From positions 1,922,001-1,986,000 of the forward strand of contig NZ_SZZH01000001.1 in NCBI RefSeq assembly GCF_005298075.1: 64,000 bases of DNA. The letters run 5' to 3'. Source of the stretch: Nakamurella flava (lineage in GTDB: Bacteria; Actinomycetota; Actinomycetes; Mycobacteriales; Nakamurellaceae). The translations under genes were made by a program, and so were the position numbers. The stretch's first letter is position 1; each line of letters begins with the position of its first letter. Below, in pieces: positions 1 through 8,796 of this stretch. The notes beneath the pieces are model-generated. The model was not told the DNA's origin. It saw nothing but the letters and a program-made list of their open reading frames with translations, and ran no database searches.

Positions 1-555
1 CCTTCGGCCGTCGAGAGCCATCGGCCCCGCAACAGCGGGGGCCTTCCGTGGCCAGACGGTGTCGCAGACGGCGACCACCACCTCGATCGCGAGGATCAGC
101 GCCAGCAACTGGACGGTCGCGACGAACGGGTCGAACGGTACGTCCGCGAACCAGGCCAGCCCGGCCATCACGGCGACGGCGACCGCGGCAGCCAGTCCGG
201 TCCGGCCGACGTCCCGCCAGCTGGCCCGGGCCCGGGCGGCCCCGTACACCCTGACCGGCGCCGGTCCCCCGGCGAACCGATGGGCGAACCGGACGTCGGC
301 CCAGCGGATCATGGCGTGCCCGTAGGCCAGTGAGAAGCCGAGGTAGAGCGCCGCCAGCGAGTGCGCCCCGCTCGGCTCCGCTCCCGACCGCAGGTGGACC
401 GCAGTCGCCACCAGCAGGACGCCGTCGAGTACCGGGGCCGTGACCAGCAGGGCCGCCCCGAGGCGCGGGCGCCGCAGCAGGTAGCGGGCAGCCAGGCCGA
501 GCCCGATCGCGACCCAGAAACCGATCTCGCAGGCCAGGATCACCGCATAGATCAT
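1..555 (-). CDS. Hypothetical multi-pass membrane protein, C-terminus cut by window edge
   Basis: An open frame starts at ATG 555 (MIYAVILACEIGFWV) and runs 185 codons with no stop to base 1, so the C-terminus lies outside the window. About four hydrophobic segments are visible (residues about 3-23, 34-52, 66-84 and 117-165), separated by Arg-rich loops, which indicates an integral membrane protein. I do not recognise the family. It is divergent from the TetR regulator at 621, with only 65 bp and a perfect inverted repeat between the starts, so it is the most likely target of that repressor. A drug- or metabolite-responsive membrane protein is inference only. Confidence 0.7.
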   Translation of the reverse strand, partial: MIYAVILACEIGFWVAIGLGLAARYLLRRPRLGAALLVTAPVLDGVLLVATAVHLRSGAEPSGAHSLAALYLGFSLAYGHAMIRWADVRFAHRFAGGPAPVRVYGAARARASWRDVGRTGLAAAVAVAVMAGLAWFADVPFDPFVATVQLLALILAIEVVVAVCDTVWPRKAPAVAGPMALDGRR

Positions 556-571
556 GACTCTCCTTGTCAGT

Positions 572-602
572 ACGACTGTGTTACTTAAGCTAGCACAGTC
601 GT
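572..602. promoter_or_regulatory. Inverted-repeat operator between divergent membrane protein and TetR genes
   Basis: The arms ACGACTGTG (572-580) and CACAGTCGT (594-602) are perfect 9-bp reverse complements, separated by 13 bp that hold the AT-rich centre ttacttaagctag. The dyad centre is near 587, between the divergent starts at 555 and 621. This is the position and symmetry expected of a TetR-family operator that controls both its own gene and the divergent gene. The site is seen directly; which protein binds it is inferred. Confidence 0.75.
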
Positions 603-620
603 GCCACATAGACTGGGCCG

Positions 621-1232
621 ATGCCCCGACTCATCGACCACGACCAGCGGCGCGACGAACTGGCCCAGGCCGTCTGGCGCATCGTCACCGCGAAGGGCAT
701 CGGGGCCCTGTCGATCCGCGAGGTCGCCGCCGAGGCCGGCGTCTCCGCCGGATCGCTACGGCACCTGTTCCCGACCCGTGAGCAGCTCGTCATCGCGGCG
801 GCCGAGCAGATGCTTCTCGGCGTGGAACGACGCATTCGCGCACTGCCGCAAGACATCTCGCCGCTCGACTTCGCCGAGCGGGCGTTGGCGCAGACACTCC
901 CGCTCGACGACGCGCGGCGCACCGAGTTCGCCGTCAACCTGGCCCTCGTCGCCGAGGAACCGGCCGTCCCCGCTCTGGCCGGCATCCGCCGGCAGACCTA
1001 CGACGACCTCCGCCGGCTGTGTCGCGGCCTGGTCGGGATGCTCCGCCCGCAGGACGACACCGCCGGCCGCGACCGCGCCGACCTCGACGACGCCGCCCGC
1101 CGACTGCACGTCCTGGTCGACGGTCTGGGCTTCCACCTGTTTCAGACCGGTGAGGACGACGGGTGGTCCCTGGCCACGCTCCGCGCCGAACTCCGGCAGC
1201 TGGCCGCCGACCCGAGGCCCGTCAGCCAGTGA
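621..1232 (+). CDS. TetR/AcrR family transcriptional regulator
   Basis: This 203-aa protein has an N-terminal helix-turn-helix (residues about 10-55) of TetR type: DELAQAVWRIVTAKGIGALS followed by IREVAAEAGVSAGSLRHLF and a linker into an all-helical ligand-binding half. The length is normal for the family. It is predicted to act as a dimeric repressor of the divergent membrane protein and of itself, through the inverted repeat at 572-602. The gene ends convergently with the methyltransferase gene, overlapping it by 11 bp. The inducer cannot be told from the sequence. Confidence 0.92.
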   Translation: MPRLIDHDQRRDELAQAVWRIVTAKGIGALSIREVAAEAGVSAGSLRHLFPTREQLVIAAAEQMLLGVERRIRALPQDISPLDFAERALAQTLPLDDARRTEFAVNLALVAEEPAVPALAGIRRQTYDDLRRLCRGLVGMLRPQDDTAGRDRADLDDAARRLHVLVDGLGFHLFQTGEDDGWSLATLRAELRQLAADPRPVSQ

Positions 1233-1857
1233 CCGACGGCGCCTTCCGCAACACCGTCACGCACCAGTCCGCATCCTCGGCCCACGGATCGAGGTGCCAG
1301 GTCGAGAACGTGTGTTCCACGGCCAGCCCGACCGCCGCGGCGGCCACGCGGAAGGCCGACACCTGGTAGTCGCGGTCGGTCGCGAACCCGGTCACCATCC
1401 GGCCGCCGGGAACGAGCAACCCGGCCAGGTTGGCCAGCACCGCCCGCTCGGTCCCCGGAGCCACGAAGACCAGCACGTTGCCGGCCAGCACGATCGCATC
1501 GAACTCGGCCACGACCCCGGCCTCGGCGAGTTCGGCCGCCGTGAGCGTGAGCAGGTCCCCGACCAGGTACCGACCGTCCGGATAGCGGAAACGGGCGATG
1601 GCGACCAGGCCGGCGTCCCGGTCGACCCCGACGGTGTCGTGCCCGGCCCGCCGCAGTCCCTCCGCCACCCGGCCGGTGCCGCACCCGGCGTCCAGCACCC
1701 GGGATCCCCGCGCCAGCAGCACGTCGACGAACCGGGCCTCCCCGTCGACATCGGCACCGGAGTGGTGCAACTCGGCGAACCGCTCGACGTAGTGCTGCCA
1801 GGAGGGGCCGTCGTGGAACGTTTCCCACCGGGTCGGGGGCGACTGCTCGGGACTCAT
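1222..1857 (-). CDS. Class I SAM-dependent methyltransferase
   Basis: The 211-aa protein carries the SAM-binding glycine motif VLDAGCGTGRVAEGL (residues about 53-67) followed by an acidic beta-2 end (VGVDRDAGLV), the usual Rossmann methyltransferase core. It is a small single-domain enzyme of the Methyltransf_11/25 type, and the substrate is unknown. It is transcribed towards the TetR gene and divergently from the permease. The final codons overlap the tetR 3' end by 11 bp. Confidence 0.88.
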   Translation of the reverse strand: MSPEQSPPTRWETFHDGPSWQHYVERFAELHHSGADVDGEARFVDVLLARGSRVLDAGCGTGRVAEGLRRAGHDTVGVDRDAGLVAIARFRYPDGRYLVGDLLTLTAAELAEAGVVAEFDAIVLAGNVLVFVAPGTERAVLANLAGLLVPGGRMVTGFATDRDYQVSAFRVAAAAVGLAVEHTFSTWHLDPWAEDADWCVTVLRKAPSVTG

Positions 1858-1921
1858 GGCCCGATGATGCCCGGCCGCGCCGCGCGCCGGAAACGCGCCG
1901 ATGACAACGGAGGTCTAGCGT

Positions 1922-1935
1922 CCCGGACGTCCGGG
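1922..1935. promoter_or_regulatory. Perfect 14-bp palindrome at the permease promoter
   Basis: CCCGGACGTCCGGG is a perfect palindrome. It lies directly after a TAGCGT box (1916-1921) that could be the -10 of the permease gene, and 15 bp before its AGGAG ribosome-binding site. An operator or a short 5' hairpin are both possible. The binding factor is not known. Confidence 0.4.
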
Positions 1936-1964
1936 TGACGCACGACGAAAAGGAGCCACACCCA

Positions 1965-3395
1965 ATGGCCATCGGCTGGAAGTTGGTGGGCGACAACGGC
2001 CCTCTGCCCGTGGGGTCGGTCGTCCGCCCCGAGGAACGGCTCTCGTGGCCGAAGACCATCGGTATCGGCGCCCAGCACGTCGTCGCGATGTTCGGCGCCA
2101 CGTTCGTCTTCCCCATCATCATGGGGCTGGACGCGAACCTCGCGATCATGATGTCCGGGGTCTGCACGATCCTGTTCCTGCTGATCGTCAAGAACAAAGT
2201 GCCGTCCTACCTGGGCACCTCCGCCTCGTTCGTCGGCGCGGTCGTCGCGATCCGCGCCTCTGGCGGGACGTCGGCCTCGGTCACCGGCGCGATCCTGGTC
2301 GCCGGCGTCACCCTGGCCGTCGTCGGCCTCATCGTGCACTTCGTCGGCGGAGCAGCGATCCGCAAGATCCTCCCTCCGGTCGTGTCCGGCGCGGTGGTCA
2401 TGCTCATCGGGTTCAACCTCGCCCCCGTGGTGGCCGGCACGTACTGGCCGCAGGACCCGGGCGTCGCCCTGCTCACGATGATCTTCACCATCGTCGCCGC
2501 GGTGGCCTTCCGAGGCTTCTTCTCCCGCATCGCCGTCTTCCTCGCCCTGATCTTCGGGTACGTGCTGTCCTGGGTGCTGGACAAGACCGCCGGCATGATC
2601 ACCTCCCCGGACGGCGCCGGCGTGGTCAGCGAGCACTACCGGGTCAACCTGTCCGGAGTGGCCGACGCCGCGTGGTTCGGCCTGCCGACCTTCCACGCCC
2701 CCGAGTTCCAGGTGAGCTTCATCCTGCTCGCCCTGCCCGGCGTCATCGCGTTGATCGCCGAGAACACCGGCCACGTCCGGGCCGTGGCCGAGATGACCGG
2801 GGACGACCTCGACCCGTACATGGGCCGGGCGCTGTTCGGAGACGGCCTGGGCACTGCCCTGGCCTCGGCCGTCGGCGGCTCCCCCACCACCACCTACGCC
2901 GAGAACATCGGCGTCATGGCGGCCACCCGGGTCTACTCGACCGCCGCGTACTACGTCGCCGCGATCGTGGCCATCCTGCTCGGCCTCGTCCCCAAGTTCG
3001 GCGCCATCGTCAACGCCACCCCGGGCGGGGTGCTGGGCGGGATCACCGTCGTCCTCTACGGGATGATCGGCCTGCTCGGCGCCAAGATCTGGATCGAGAA
3101 CCGGGTCGACTTCGCCAATCCCGTCAACCTGGTGCCCATCGCCGCCGGCATCATCATCGGCGTCGGCAGCGTCGCCATGCCGTTCGGCGACAGCTTCCAG
3201 CTCACCGGCATCGCCTTCGGCTCCATCGTCGCGATCGTCGCCTTCCACGTCGCCCGGCTCCTGGCCCCGGCGAACCTGCGCGAACCGTTGGACGGCGGCC
3301 GGTCGTACTCCGGCGGGACGGCGATCTCGACGGGATCGGTCGTCGAGGACGGGCGGAGCACGTCGCCCTTCGAAGATCCGCGCAGCGAAAGGTAG
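1965..3395 (+). CDS. NCS2-family uracil/xanthine permease (UraA/PyrP-like)
   Basis: This is a 476-aa multi-pass membrane protein of the nucleobase/cation symporter-2 family, predicted to import uracil or a related base by proton symport. Family motifs seen are the QHVVAMFGATFVFP segment near the N-terminus, VPSYLGTSASFVGA in the substrate-site half-helix, and PTTTYAENIGVMAATRVYS, the conserved ENIGV motif. ATG 1965 was chosen because AGGAG (1951-1955) sits 9 bp upstream; an in-frame GTG at 1935 lacks such a site. Uracil is the commonest substrate for close UraA/PyrP forms, but xanthine cannot be ruled out. Confidence 0.9.
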   Translation: MAIGWKLVGDNGPLPVGSVVRPEERLSWPKTIGIGAQHVVAMFGATFVFPIIMGLDANLAIMMSGVCTILFLLIVKNKVPSYLGTSASFVGAVVAIRASGGTSASVTGAILVAGVTLAVVGLIVHFVGGAAIRKILPPVVSGAVVMLIGFNLAPVVAGTYWPQDPGVALLTMIFTIVAAVAFRGFFSRIAVFLALIFGYVLSWVLDKTAGMITSPDGAGVVSEHYRVNLSGVADAAWFGLPTFHAPEFQVSFILLALPGVIALIAENTGHVRAVAEMTGDDLDPYMGRALFGDGLGTALASAVGGSPTTTYAENIGVMAATRVYSTAAYYVAAIVAILLGLVPKFGAIVNATPGGVLGGITVVLYGMIGLLGAKIWIENRVDFANPVNLVPIAAGIIIGVGSVAMPFGDSFQLTGIAFGSIVAIVAFHVARLLAPANLREPLDGGRSYSGGTAISTGSVVEDGRSTSPFEDPRSER

Positions 3396-3518
3396 TCGAG
3401 CGACCGGGACGGAAATGGCCACACGTCCGAGTGACGACCTGGGCGGCGACTAGGTCGGCACGCGGGCGACGGTCACCCTACAGAGGCGCACCCCGTCGAG
3501 GTAGGAGACCAGAGACCC

Positions 3519-4472
3519 ATGATCGAAGTGGTCGGACTGACCAAGAAGTACGGCAGCACGACAGCGGTGGACGACCTGACGTTCACCGTGCGACCGGGCA
3601 TCGTCACCGGCTTCCTCGGACCCAACGGAGCCGGCAAGTCGACGACGATGCGGATGATCCTCGGCCTGGAGACGTCGTCGTCCGGCCGGGCGCTCATCGA
3701 CGGCAAGCCGTACGCCGCGCTCGAGCGGCCACTGACCCAGGTCGGCGCACTGCTCGACGCCAACTGGATCCACCCCAGCCGGTCGGCCAAGGCGCACCTG
3801 AAGTTCCTGGCCGCCACCAACAACCTGCCCACCGCCCGGGTCGCCACCGTCCTGGATCTGGTCGGCCTGAGCTCGGTCGCCAACAAGGCCGCCGGCAAGT
3901 TCTCCCTCGGCATGAAGCAGCGCCTGGGCCTGGCCAGCGCCCTGCTCGGCGACCCGAAGATCCTGCTCTTCGACGAGCCCGTGAACGGCCTGGATCCCGA
4001 GGGCATCTTCTGGATCCGCAACTTCATGAAGCAGCTGGCCTCCGAGGGCCGGACCGTGCTCGTCTCCTCCCATCTGCTGTCCGAGATGGCGCAGACCGCC
4101 GATCATCTCGTCGTCATCGGCCAGGGCCGGCTGATCGCCGACTGCTCGACCGCCGACTTCACCGAACGATCCAGCCAGTCGTTCGTCCGCGTGCGGTCGC
4201 CGCGGCTACCCGACCTTGCTGCGGCGCTGCAGGCCGCGGGCATCGCGTCGACGGCCACCGGGAACGGTCCCGACGCCGCCCTCCAGGTCACCGGCACCCC
4301 GATCGAGCAGATCGGCGACATCGCCGGCCGGGCCGGGGTCTTCCTACACGAACTGTCCGTCCAGGGCGGGTCCCTGGAGCAGGCCTTCATCGAACTGACC
4401 GCGTCCTCGGTGCAGTACGGCGACGCCAGCAAGGCCGCCGCCGCCACGTCCAGCTCCGGAGTCCGATCATGA
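3519..4472 (+). CDS. ABC transporter ATP-binding protein (BcrA/DrrA-like exporter)
   Basis: This 317-aa ATPase has Walker A GPNGAGKST (residues about 35-43), signature FSLGMKQRLGLA (about 128-139), Walker B ILLFDEPVNGLDPEG (about 148-162) and the H-loop SSHLL. This architecture, an ATPase followed by a separate six-helix permease, is typical of ABC-2 exporters for antibiotics, lipids or bacitracin-like compounds. Its stop overlaps the permease start as ATGA (4469-4472), indicating translational coupling. AGGAG lies 11 bp upstream of the start. The substrate is unknown. Confidence 0.93.
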   Translation: MIEVVGLTKKYGSTTAVDDLTFTVRPGIVTGFLGPNGAGKSTTMRMILGLETSSSGRALIDGKPYAALERPLTQVGALLDANWIHPSRSAKAHLKFLAATNNLPTARVATVLDLVGLSSVANKAAGKFSLGMKQRLGLASALLGDPKILLFDEPVNGLDPEGIFWIRNFMKQLASEGRTVLVSSHLLSEMAQTADHLVVIGQGRLIADCSTADFTERSSQSFVRVRSPRLPDLAAALQAAGIASTATGNGPDAALQVTGTPIEQIGDIAGRAGVFLHELSVQGGSLEQAFIELTASSVQYGDASKAAAATSSSGVRS

Positions 4473-5194
4473 GCCTGCTCGCCGCCGAACGCATCAAGCT
4501 CGGTACCACCCGCTCGCCCTACTGGTGCATCGCGGCGGTGGCCGCCGGCGCCCTGCTCTTCTCGCTCATCACGGCCCTCAACCAGAGCGGCCGGTTCGCC
4601 TCGACGACCGGCTCGCTCATCGGCGTCGATCTCAGCCTGAGCATCTTCATGGTGCTCGCCGCGCTGTCCGTCACCACCGAGTACCGCTTCAACACCATCC
4701 GCAGCACGTTCCTCGCCGCTCCCCGCCGGGTTGGGGTGCTGGTCGCCAAGTCGGTCGTGGTCGGTCTGCTCGGGTTGGTGGTGGGCGCCGTCATGGCTCT
4801 GGCCGCGTTCTTCCTGGCCCAGGCGCTGGCGAAGGACCCGGCCACCCCGCTGACGCTGTCCACCGCCGAACAGTGGCGTCAGGTGCTCGGCTGGGGACCG
4901 ATCTTCGCCATCGCCGGGGTGCTCGCCGTGGCCGTCGGGGTCATCGTCCGGCAGTCCGCCGGCGCGATCGCCATCGTGCTGATCTGGCCGTTGGCGCTGG
5001 AGGGTCTGCTGAAGCTGATCCCCGGCGTCGCCGACTCGATCGGCCCCTACCTGCCGTTCACCGCCGGACGGCAGTTCGTCGCGGACGGCCCGAACCTCGA
5101 CCCGTCCCCGTGGGTCGGGCTGGGCGTCTTCGCGGCCTGGACCGCGGTCATCTGGTTGCTGGCGGCCGCGTTGCTGCGGGGCCGGGACGCCTGA
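4469..5194 (+). CDS. ABC transporter permease (ABC-2 type)
   Basis: The 241-aa protein MSLLAAERIKLGTTRSPYW... has a short cytoplasmic N-terminus and about six hydrophobic segments, including AAVAAGALLFSLITAL, VVVGLLGLVVGAVMALAAFF and AWTAVIWLLAAALL. It forms the membrane part of the exporter with the preceding ATPase, to which it is joined by an ATGA overlap. The motif TTEYRFNTIRSTFLAAPRR between the first helices is common in ABC-2 permeases of actinobacteria. The substrate is unknown. Confidence 0.9.
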   Translation: MSLLAAERIKLGTTRSPYWCIAAVAAGALLFSLITALNQSGRFASTTGSLIGVDLSLSIFMVLAALSVTTEYRFNTIRSTFLAAPRRVGVLVAKSVVVGLLGLVVGAVMALAAFFLAQALAKDPATPLTLSTAEQWRQVLGWGPIFAIAGVLAVAVGVIVRQSAGAIAIVLIWPLALEGLLKLIPGVADSIGPYLPFTAGRQFVADGPNLDPSPWVGLGVFAAWTAVIWLLAAALLRGRDA

Positions 5195-5227
5195 TCGGCT
5201 CACCGAACCCTCACCCGGTCGGTCAAG

Positions 5228-5262
5228 AATGCCGTCTCCGCGCGCCGGAGGCGGCGTTCTTT
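5228..5262. terminator. Hairpin terminator between the ABC permease and oleD
   Basis: Arms AATGCCGTCTCCG and CGGAGGCGGCGTT pair over 13 bp with two G-U pairs around a CGCGC loop, followed by a short T-rich stretch (ctttacc). It lies between convergent genes, so it probably serves both strands. Confidence 0.7.
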
Positions 5263-6229
5263 ACCGACCCAGGTCGGCGGCGAGCGCGGCGAACCCCTCG
5301 TCCAACGACACCGCGGGCGACCACCGCAGGGCCTGCCGGGTGCGGCGCTGGTCGAACCAGTGCGCGGTGCCGAGCTGCTCGGCCAGGAACCGGGTCATCG
5401 GCGGGATGCCCGGCCGGCGGGCGACCCGCCAGCCGGTCTCGACGATGCTCCCGACGGTCGCGGCCACCGCGAGCGGTATCCGCCGCCGCGGCCCGGGCAC
5501 GCCCGCCGCCTGGCAGATGCGGGCCAGGATCTCCCCCACCGGCCGCGGCTCGCCGTTGGTAACGACCAGCGCCTCGCCGTGCACGGGGCCGCAGGCGTCG
5601 ACCGCGGCCACCAGGGCGGACACCGCGTTGTCGACGTAGAGCGTGTCGATCAGCGCCGTACCCCCGGCGATCAGCGGCAGTCGGCCGGCCCGGGCCCGCT
5701 CGAGGATCGGGGCCACCAGCTGGGTGTCGGCCGCCCCCCAGATGAGATGCGGCCGCACGGCCAGCACGGCCAGGTCCGGCCCGTCGGCGGCCAACACCGC
5801 ACGTTCGGCGGTCGCCTTGGTCCGGGCGTAGGGACTGCGGGCGTGGGTGGGGTCGGCCCGGCCGGCGTCCACCCCGACCAGGGAGCCACCGGTGTGCGCC
5901 ACCGACGGCGAGGACACGTGGACCAGGCGCGGGACCGCGGCGCGACGCACCGCGTCGATCACGGTGGCCGTGCCGGCCACGTTGACCCGCTCGAACTCGG
6001 CGGCCGTCCCGACCACCCCGACCTTCGCCGCCGCGTGCAGGACAGCGTCCTGGCCGGTGACCGCGTCCCGCACGCCGGCCTCGTCGGTGACGTCGGCCAG
6101 CACCTCCCGGACCCCGGACAGACCGCTGGGCCGACGCTGCAGCACCGTCACCTCGTCGCCGCGGTCGCGCAGGGCCCGCGCCACCGCCCGGCCGGTCATC
6201 CCCCCGGCCCCGGTGACCAGCACCTTCAC
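5261..6229 (-). CDS. oleD: NAD(P)-dependent 2-alkyl-3-oxoalkanoate reductase OleD
   Basis: The 322-aa extended short-chain dehydrogenase has the Rossmann motif VTGAGGMTGRAVARAL at residues about 5-20 and the catalytic YARTK (Tyr-x-x-x-Lys) near 150. In the olefin pathway OleD reduces the beta-keto acid made by OleA to a beta-hydroxy acid, which OleC turns into a beta-lactone. It is the last gene of oleA-oleBC-oleD; GTG 6229 overlaps the oleBC stop as GTGA. Without its neighbours it would be called only an NAD-dependent epimerase; the gene context makes OleD the best assignment. Confidence 0.87.
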   Translation of the reverse strand: MKVLVTGAGGMTGRAVARALRDRGDEVTVLQRRPSGLSGVREVLADVTDEAGVRDAVTGQDAVLHAAAKVGVVGTAAEFERVNVAGTATVIDAVRRAAVPRLVHVSSPSVAHTGGSLVGVDAGRADPTHARSPYARTKATAERAVLAADGPDLAVLAVRPHLIWGAADTQLVAPILERARAGRLPLIAGGTALIDTLYVDNAVSALVAAVDACGPVHGEALVVTNGEPRPVGEILARICQAAGVPGPRRRIPLAVAATVGSIVETGWRVARRPGIPPMTRFLAEQLGTAHWFDQRRTRQALRWSPAVSLDEGFAALAADLGR

Positions 6230-8796
6230 CGGTCGCCCCCGAGGACGTCGGCGGCCCAGCGGGCCACGGCGACCCGGTCGATCTTGGAGTTGTGCCGGAT
6301 GTCCACCGGCAGCGCCCGGCACAGCAGCACCGCCGCCACCGGGTGGTCGGCCACGGCGCGGACCGCGTCCTGGGTGGCGGTGTCGGCCAGGGCCCCCGCC
6401 TTCGGGGCGGTGCCGTCCTGCACGACGACCACCAGCTGCTGGGTGCCCCGTGGGCCGACCCCGACGGCTGCGACCAGCGGGCCCGCGGGCAGCGCCTGCT
6501 GGGTACGCACCTCGACGCCGACCGGGGTGACCGGACCGTCCACCGTGGTGATCACGTGGACCAGCCGTCCCTGCACCCACAGCCGGCCGTCGGGGTCGAA
6601 CTGACCGACGTCGCCGGTGCGGTGCCACCCGGGGTGCGCGTCTGCGGCGCGGTCCAGCAGCCAGCGCGTGTCGTACCGGGCCCGCTGGTGCGGGGCCGAC
6701 GCCCAGATCTCCCCGGTCACGCCGGGCGCGTCGGTCAGCTCGGCCGCGGGCTCCCCCGCCGCGTCGAGCGGGGCCACCGCGACCCGCACCCCGGCCAGCG
6801 GTGTGCCCACACACACGCCGTCACCCGCCCCGGCCGCCCGGATCTGATCCAGGCTGACATCGGTCAGCGGCAGCGCCTCGGTCATCCCGTAGGGGGTGTG
6901 CAGGGACGCCGCGGGCAGCAGCGCCTGCAGGCGAGCCAACAAAGCGACCGGGACCGGCGCCCCGGCGCTCATCAGCAGTCGCACCCGCCCCAGTGCATCC
7001 CGGTCGGCGGGCGTGAGGGCGTCCGCGGTGGCCAGCACGTTGACCAGGGCGGCCGGCGAAGCGAAGACCACGGTCGCGTCGATCGCCCGGGCCGCCTCGG
7101 CCAGCTTCACCGCGGTGAGCGTTCCGGGCTTCGTGACGTCGACGTCCGGGACCGCGGAGGCGATGCCGAGCGCCGGCCCGTACAGCGCGAACGGGGCGAA
7201 GGCGGCGACGATCCGGTCGTCCGCACCCAGGTCGTAGGTCGACCGGATGACCGCCAACTGGGCGGCGACCTCCCGCTGCCGGTACAGCACGCCCTTGGCC
7301 GGGCCGGTGGCCCCGGAGGTGAACAGCACGGCCGCCTCGGCGTCCGGGTGCACCTCGACGGCGGGCGTCGGGGACGAGACGGGCGCGCCGTCCAGCAGCG
7401 GCCCGACCGCGCCGGTCAGCCGCCGGACCGCCGCCGGGACCGCCCGCACCGCGATCCGGGTGCCCGGCACCCGCAGCGGCGCGGCAGCGACCAGCCCGGC
7501 GCTCTCGGCGATGAGATGGTCCACGTGGGCGGCCCGCAGCGCGGTCCCCATGGCCCGCAGACCGAGGCCCTTGTCGACGACGACGATCGCGGCCCCCACC
7601 CGCCACACCGCGTACAACGCGACGGTCAGCTCGAGAGAGGGCGGGACGAGCAGCGCGACCCGGTCCCCGGCCCGCACGCCCAGCCGGGTGAGGACGGCGG
7701 CGGCCGCCTCGACCTGTTCGGCCAGCTGCGCCCAGCTCAGGGTGCGCCCGCCCACCTCGACCACCGCCGGGGACGAGTCCTCACGGCGGCGGCGCAGGGC
7801 GATCAACCCGGCCGACTCGGCAGCGCCGGGATCCGCCGGTGCCGGCGGGGGCACCGACCCGGCCCCGGGCAGGCTCGCGACGAACCGGTGGACCGCGGCC
7901 ACGTATTCCGGGGCGTCCTCGGGGAGCAGGTGCCCGGCGGTCTCGAAGCGGTGCACCCCGGCCTGCGGCAGGCGCTCCCGCAGGTCATGGAGGTGCTCGT
8001 CGAGGAACACCGGGTCCCGCGGACCCCAGAGCAGCAGCGCTGGGACGTCGAGTTCCCGGACGGCCCCGGCGATCCCGTCCAGCGCCGGGCGGCTCGGATG
8101 GCCCGGGGCGAACGGGATGTCGGCCACGAAGTCGCCGACCGCACGACGGTCGGCGACGGTCCGGTAGGGCGCGGCGTAGGCGTCCCGGATCGATTTCTCG
8201 GCCCGCGGCGGATTGATGAGAGTGGTCGCCCGGACGAACAGCGGCGTGCGCCGGCACGTCAGTTCGGTCAGCGCCGGGACGTGCGCGGCCCGGATCAGCC
8301 ACGGCCCCTTCGAGGTGGTCGGCTGGTGCACGGCGGTGTTGGTGAGCACGACGCCGGCCAGCTGCTCGCGGTGCCGCTCGGCCCAGCCGAGGGACAGGAT
8401 CCCGCCCCAGTCGTGGGCCAGGGTGACCACCGGTCCGGAAAGGTGAAGGGCCGCAGTCAGCGCGCCCAGGTCGTCGACCCGCTGGGCGAGGGTGCGGGGC
8501 ACGGCCGGTCGCTCGGAGTACCCCATGCCGAGGTGGTCCAGGGCGACGACCCGCCAGCCGGGTGGCGGGTCGGCCAGCAACCGACGCCACAGATAGCTCC
8601 AGGTCGGGTTGCCGTGGACACAGAGCACGGTGCCGACCTGATCGGCGACCGGACCGGTGTCCAGGACGTGGAACGTCCGCCGGCCGTCGGCCAGGTCCAC
8701 CGGGACGAGCCGGGACCAGCGCGGATCCAGCCCGGGCAGGCCGGATGGCGGCAGGGCGGCGGGGTGGGTGCTGGACCGGGAGGAGCCCCGGGTCAC
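6226..8796 (-). CDS. oleBC: Fused OleBC: beta-lactone decarboxylase plus beta-lactone synthetase
   Basis: The 856-aa protein joins two enzymes. Residues about 40-310 are an alpha/beta hydrolase of haloalkane-dehalogenase type with the oxyanion motif HGNPTWSYLWR (61-71) and nucleophile elbow LAHDWGG (Asp129), matching OleB, which decarboxylates the beta-lactone to a cis-olefin. Residues about 335-856 are an acyl-CoA synthetase-like adenylating enzyme with FTSGATGPAKGV (near 490) and HRTGDVGQFDPDGRLWVQGR, matching OleC, which makes the beta-lactone from the beta-hydroxy acid. OleB-OleC fusions are known from actinobacteria such as Micrococcus. GTG 8796 overlaps the oleA stop as GTGA, and its own stop overlaps oleD. 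Confidence 0.9.
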   Translation of the reverse strand: MTRGSSRSSTHPAALPPSGLPGLDPRWSRLVPVDLADGRRTFHVLDTGPVADQVGTVLCVHGNPTWSYLWRRLLADPPPGWRVVALDHLGMGYSERPAVPRTLAQRVDDLGALTAALHLSGPVVTLAHDWGGILSLGWAERHREQLAGVVLTNTAVHQPTTSKGPWLIRAAHVPALTELTCRRTPLFVRATTLINPPRAEKSIRDAYAAPYRTVADRRAVGDFVADIPFAPGHPSRPALDGIAGAVRELDVPALLLWGPRDPVFLDEHLHDLRERLPQAGVHRFETAGHLLPEDAPEYVAAVHRFVASLPGAGSVPPPAPADPGAAESAGLIALRRRREDSSPAVVEVGGRTLSWAQLAEQVEAAAAVLTRLGVRAGDRVALLVPPSLELTVALYAVWRVGAAIVVVDKGLGLRAMGTALRAAHVDHLIAESAGLVAAAPLRVPGTRIAVRAVPAAVRRLTGAVGPLLDGAPVSSPTPAVEVHPDAEAAVLFTSGATGPAKGVLYRQREVAAQLAVIRSTYDLGADDRIVAAFAPFALYGPALGIASAVPDVDVTKPGTLTAVKLAEAARAIDATVVFASPAALVNVLATADALTPADRDALGRVRLLMSAGAPVPVALLARLQALLPAASLHTPYGMTEALPLTDVSLDQIRAAGAGDGVCVGTPLAGVRVAVAPLDAAGEPAAELTDAPGVTGEIWASAPHQRARYDTRWLLDRAADAHPGWHRTGDVGQFDPDGRLWVQGRLVHVITTVDGPVTPVGVEVRTQQALPAGPLVAAVGVGPRGTQQLVVVVQDGTAPKAGALADTATQDAVRAVADHPVAAVLLCRALPVDIRHNSKIDRVAVARWAADVLGGDR

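Noticed and set aside
2045-4468. Very long plus-strand frame of which only the last 726 bases look like a real protein
   Set aside because: The part before 4469 is an Arg-rich shadow of the permease and the ABC ATPase in another frame. The real gene is the permease from ATG 4469, supported by the ATGA overlap.
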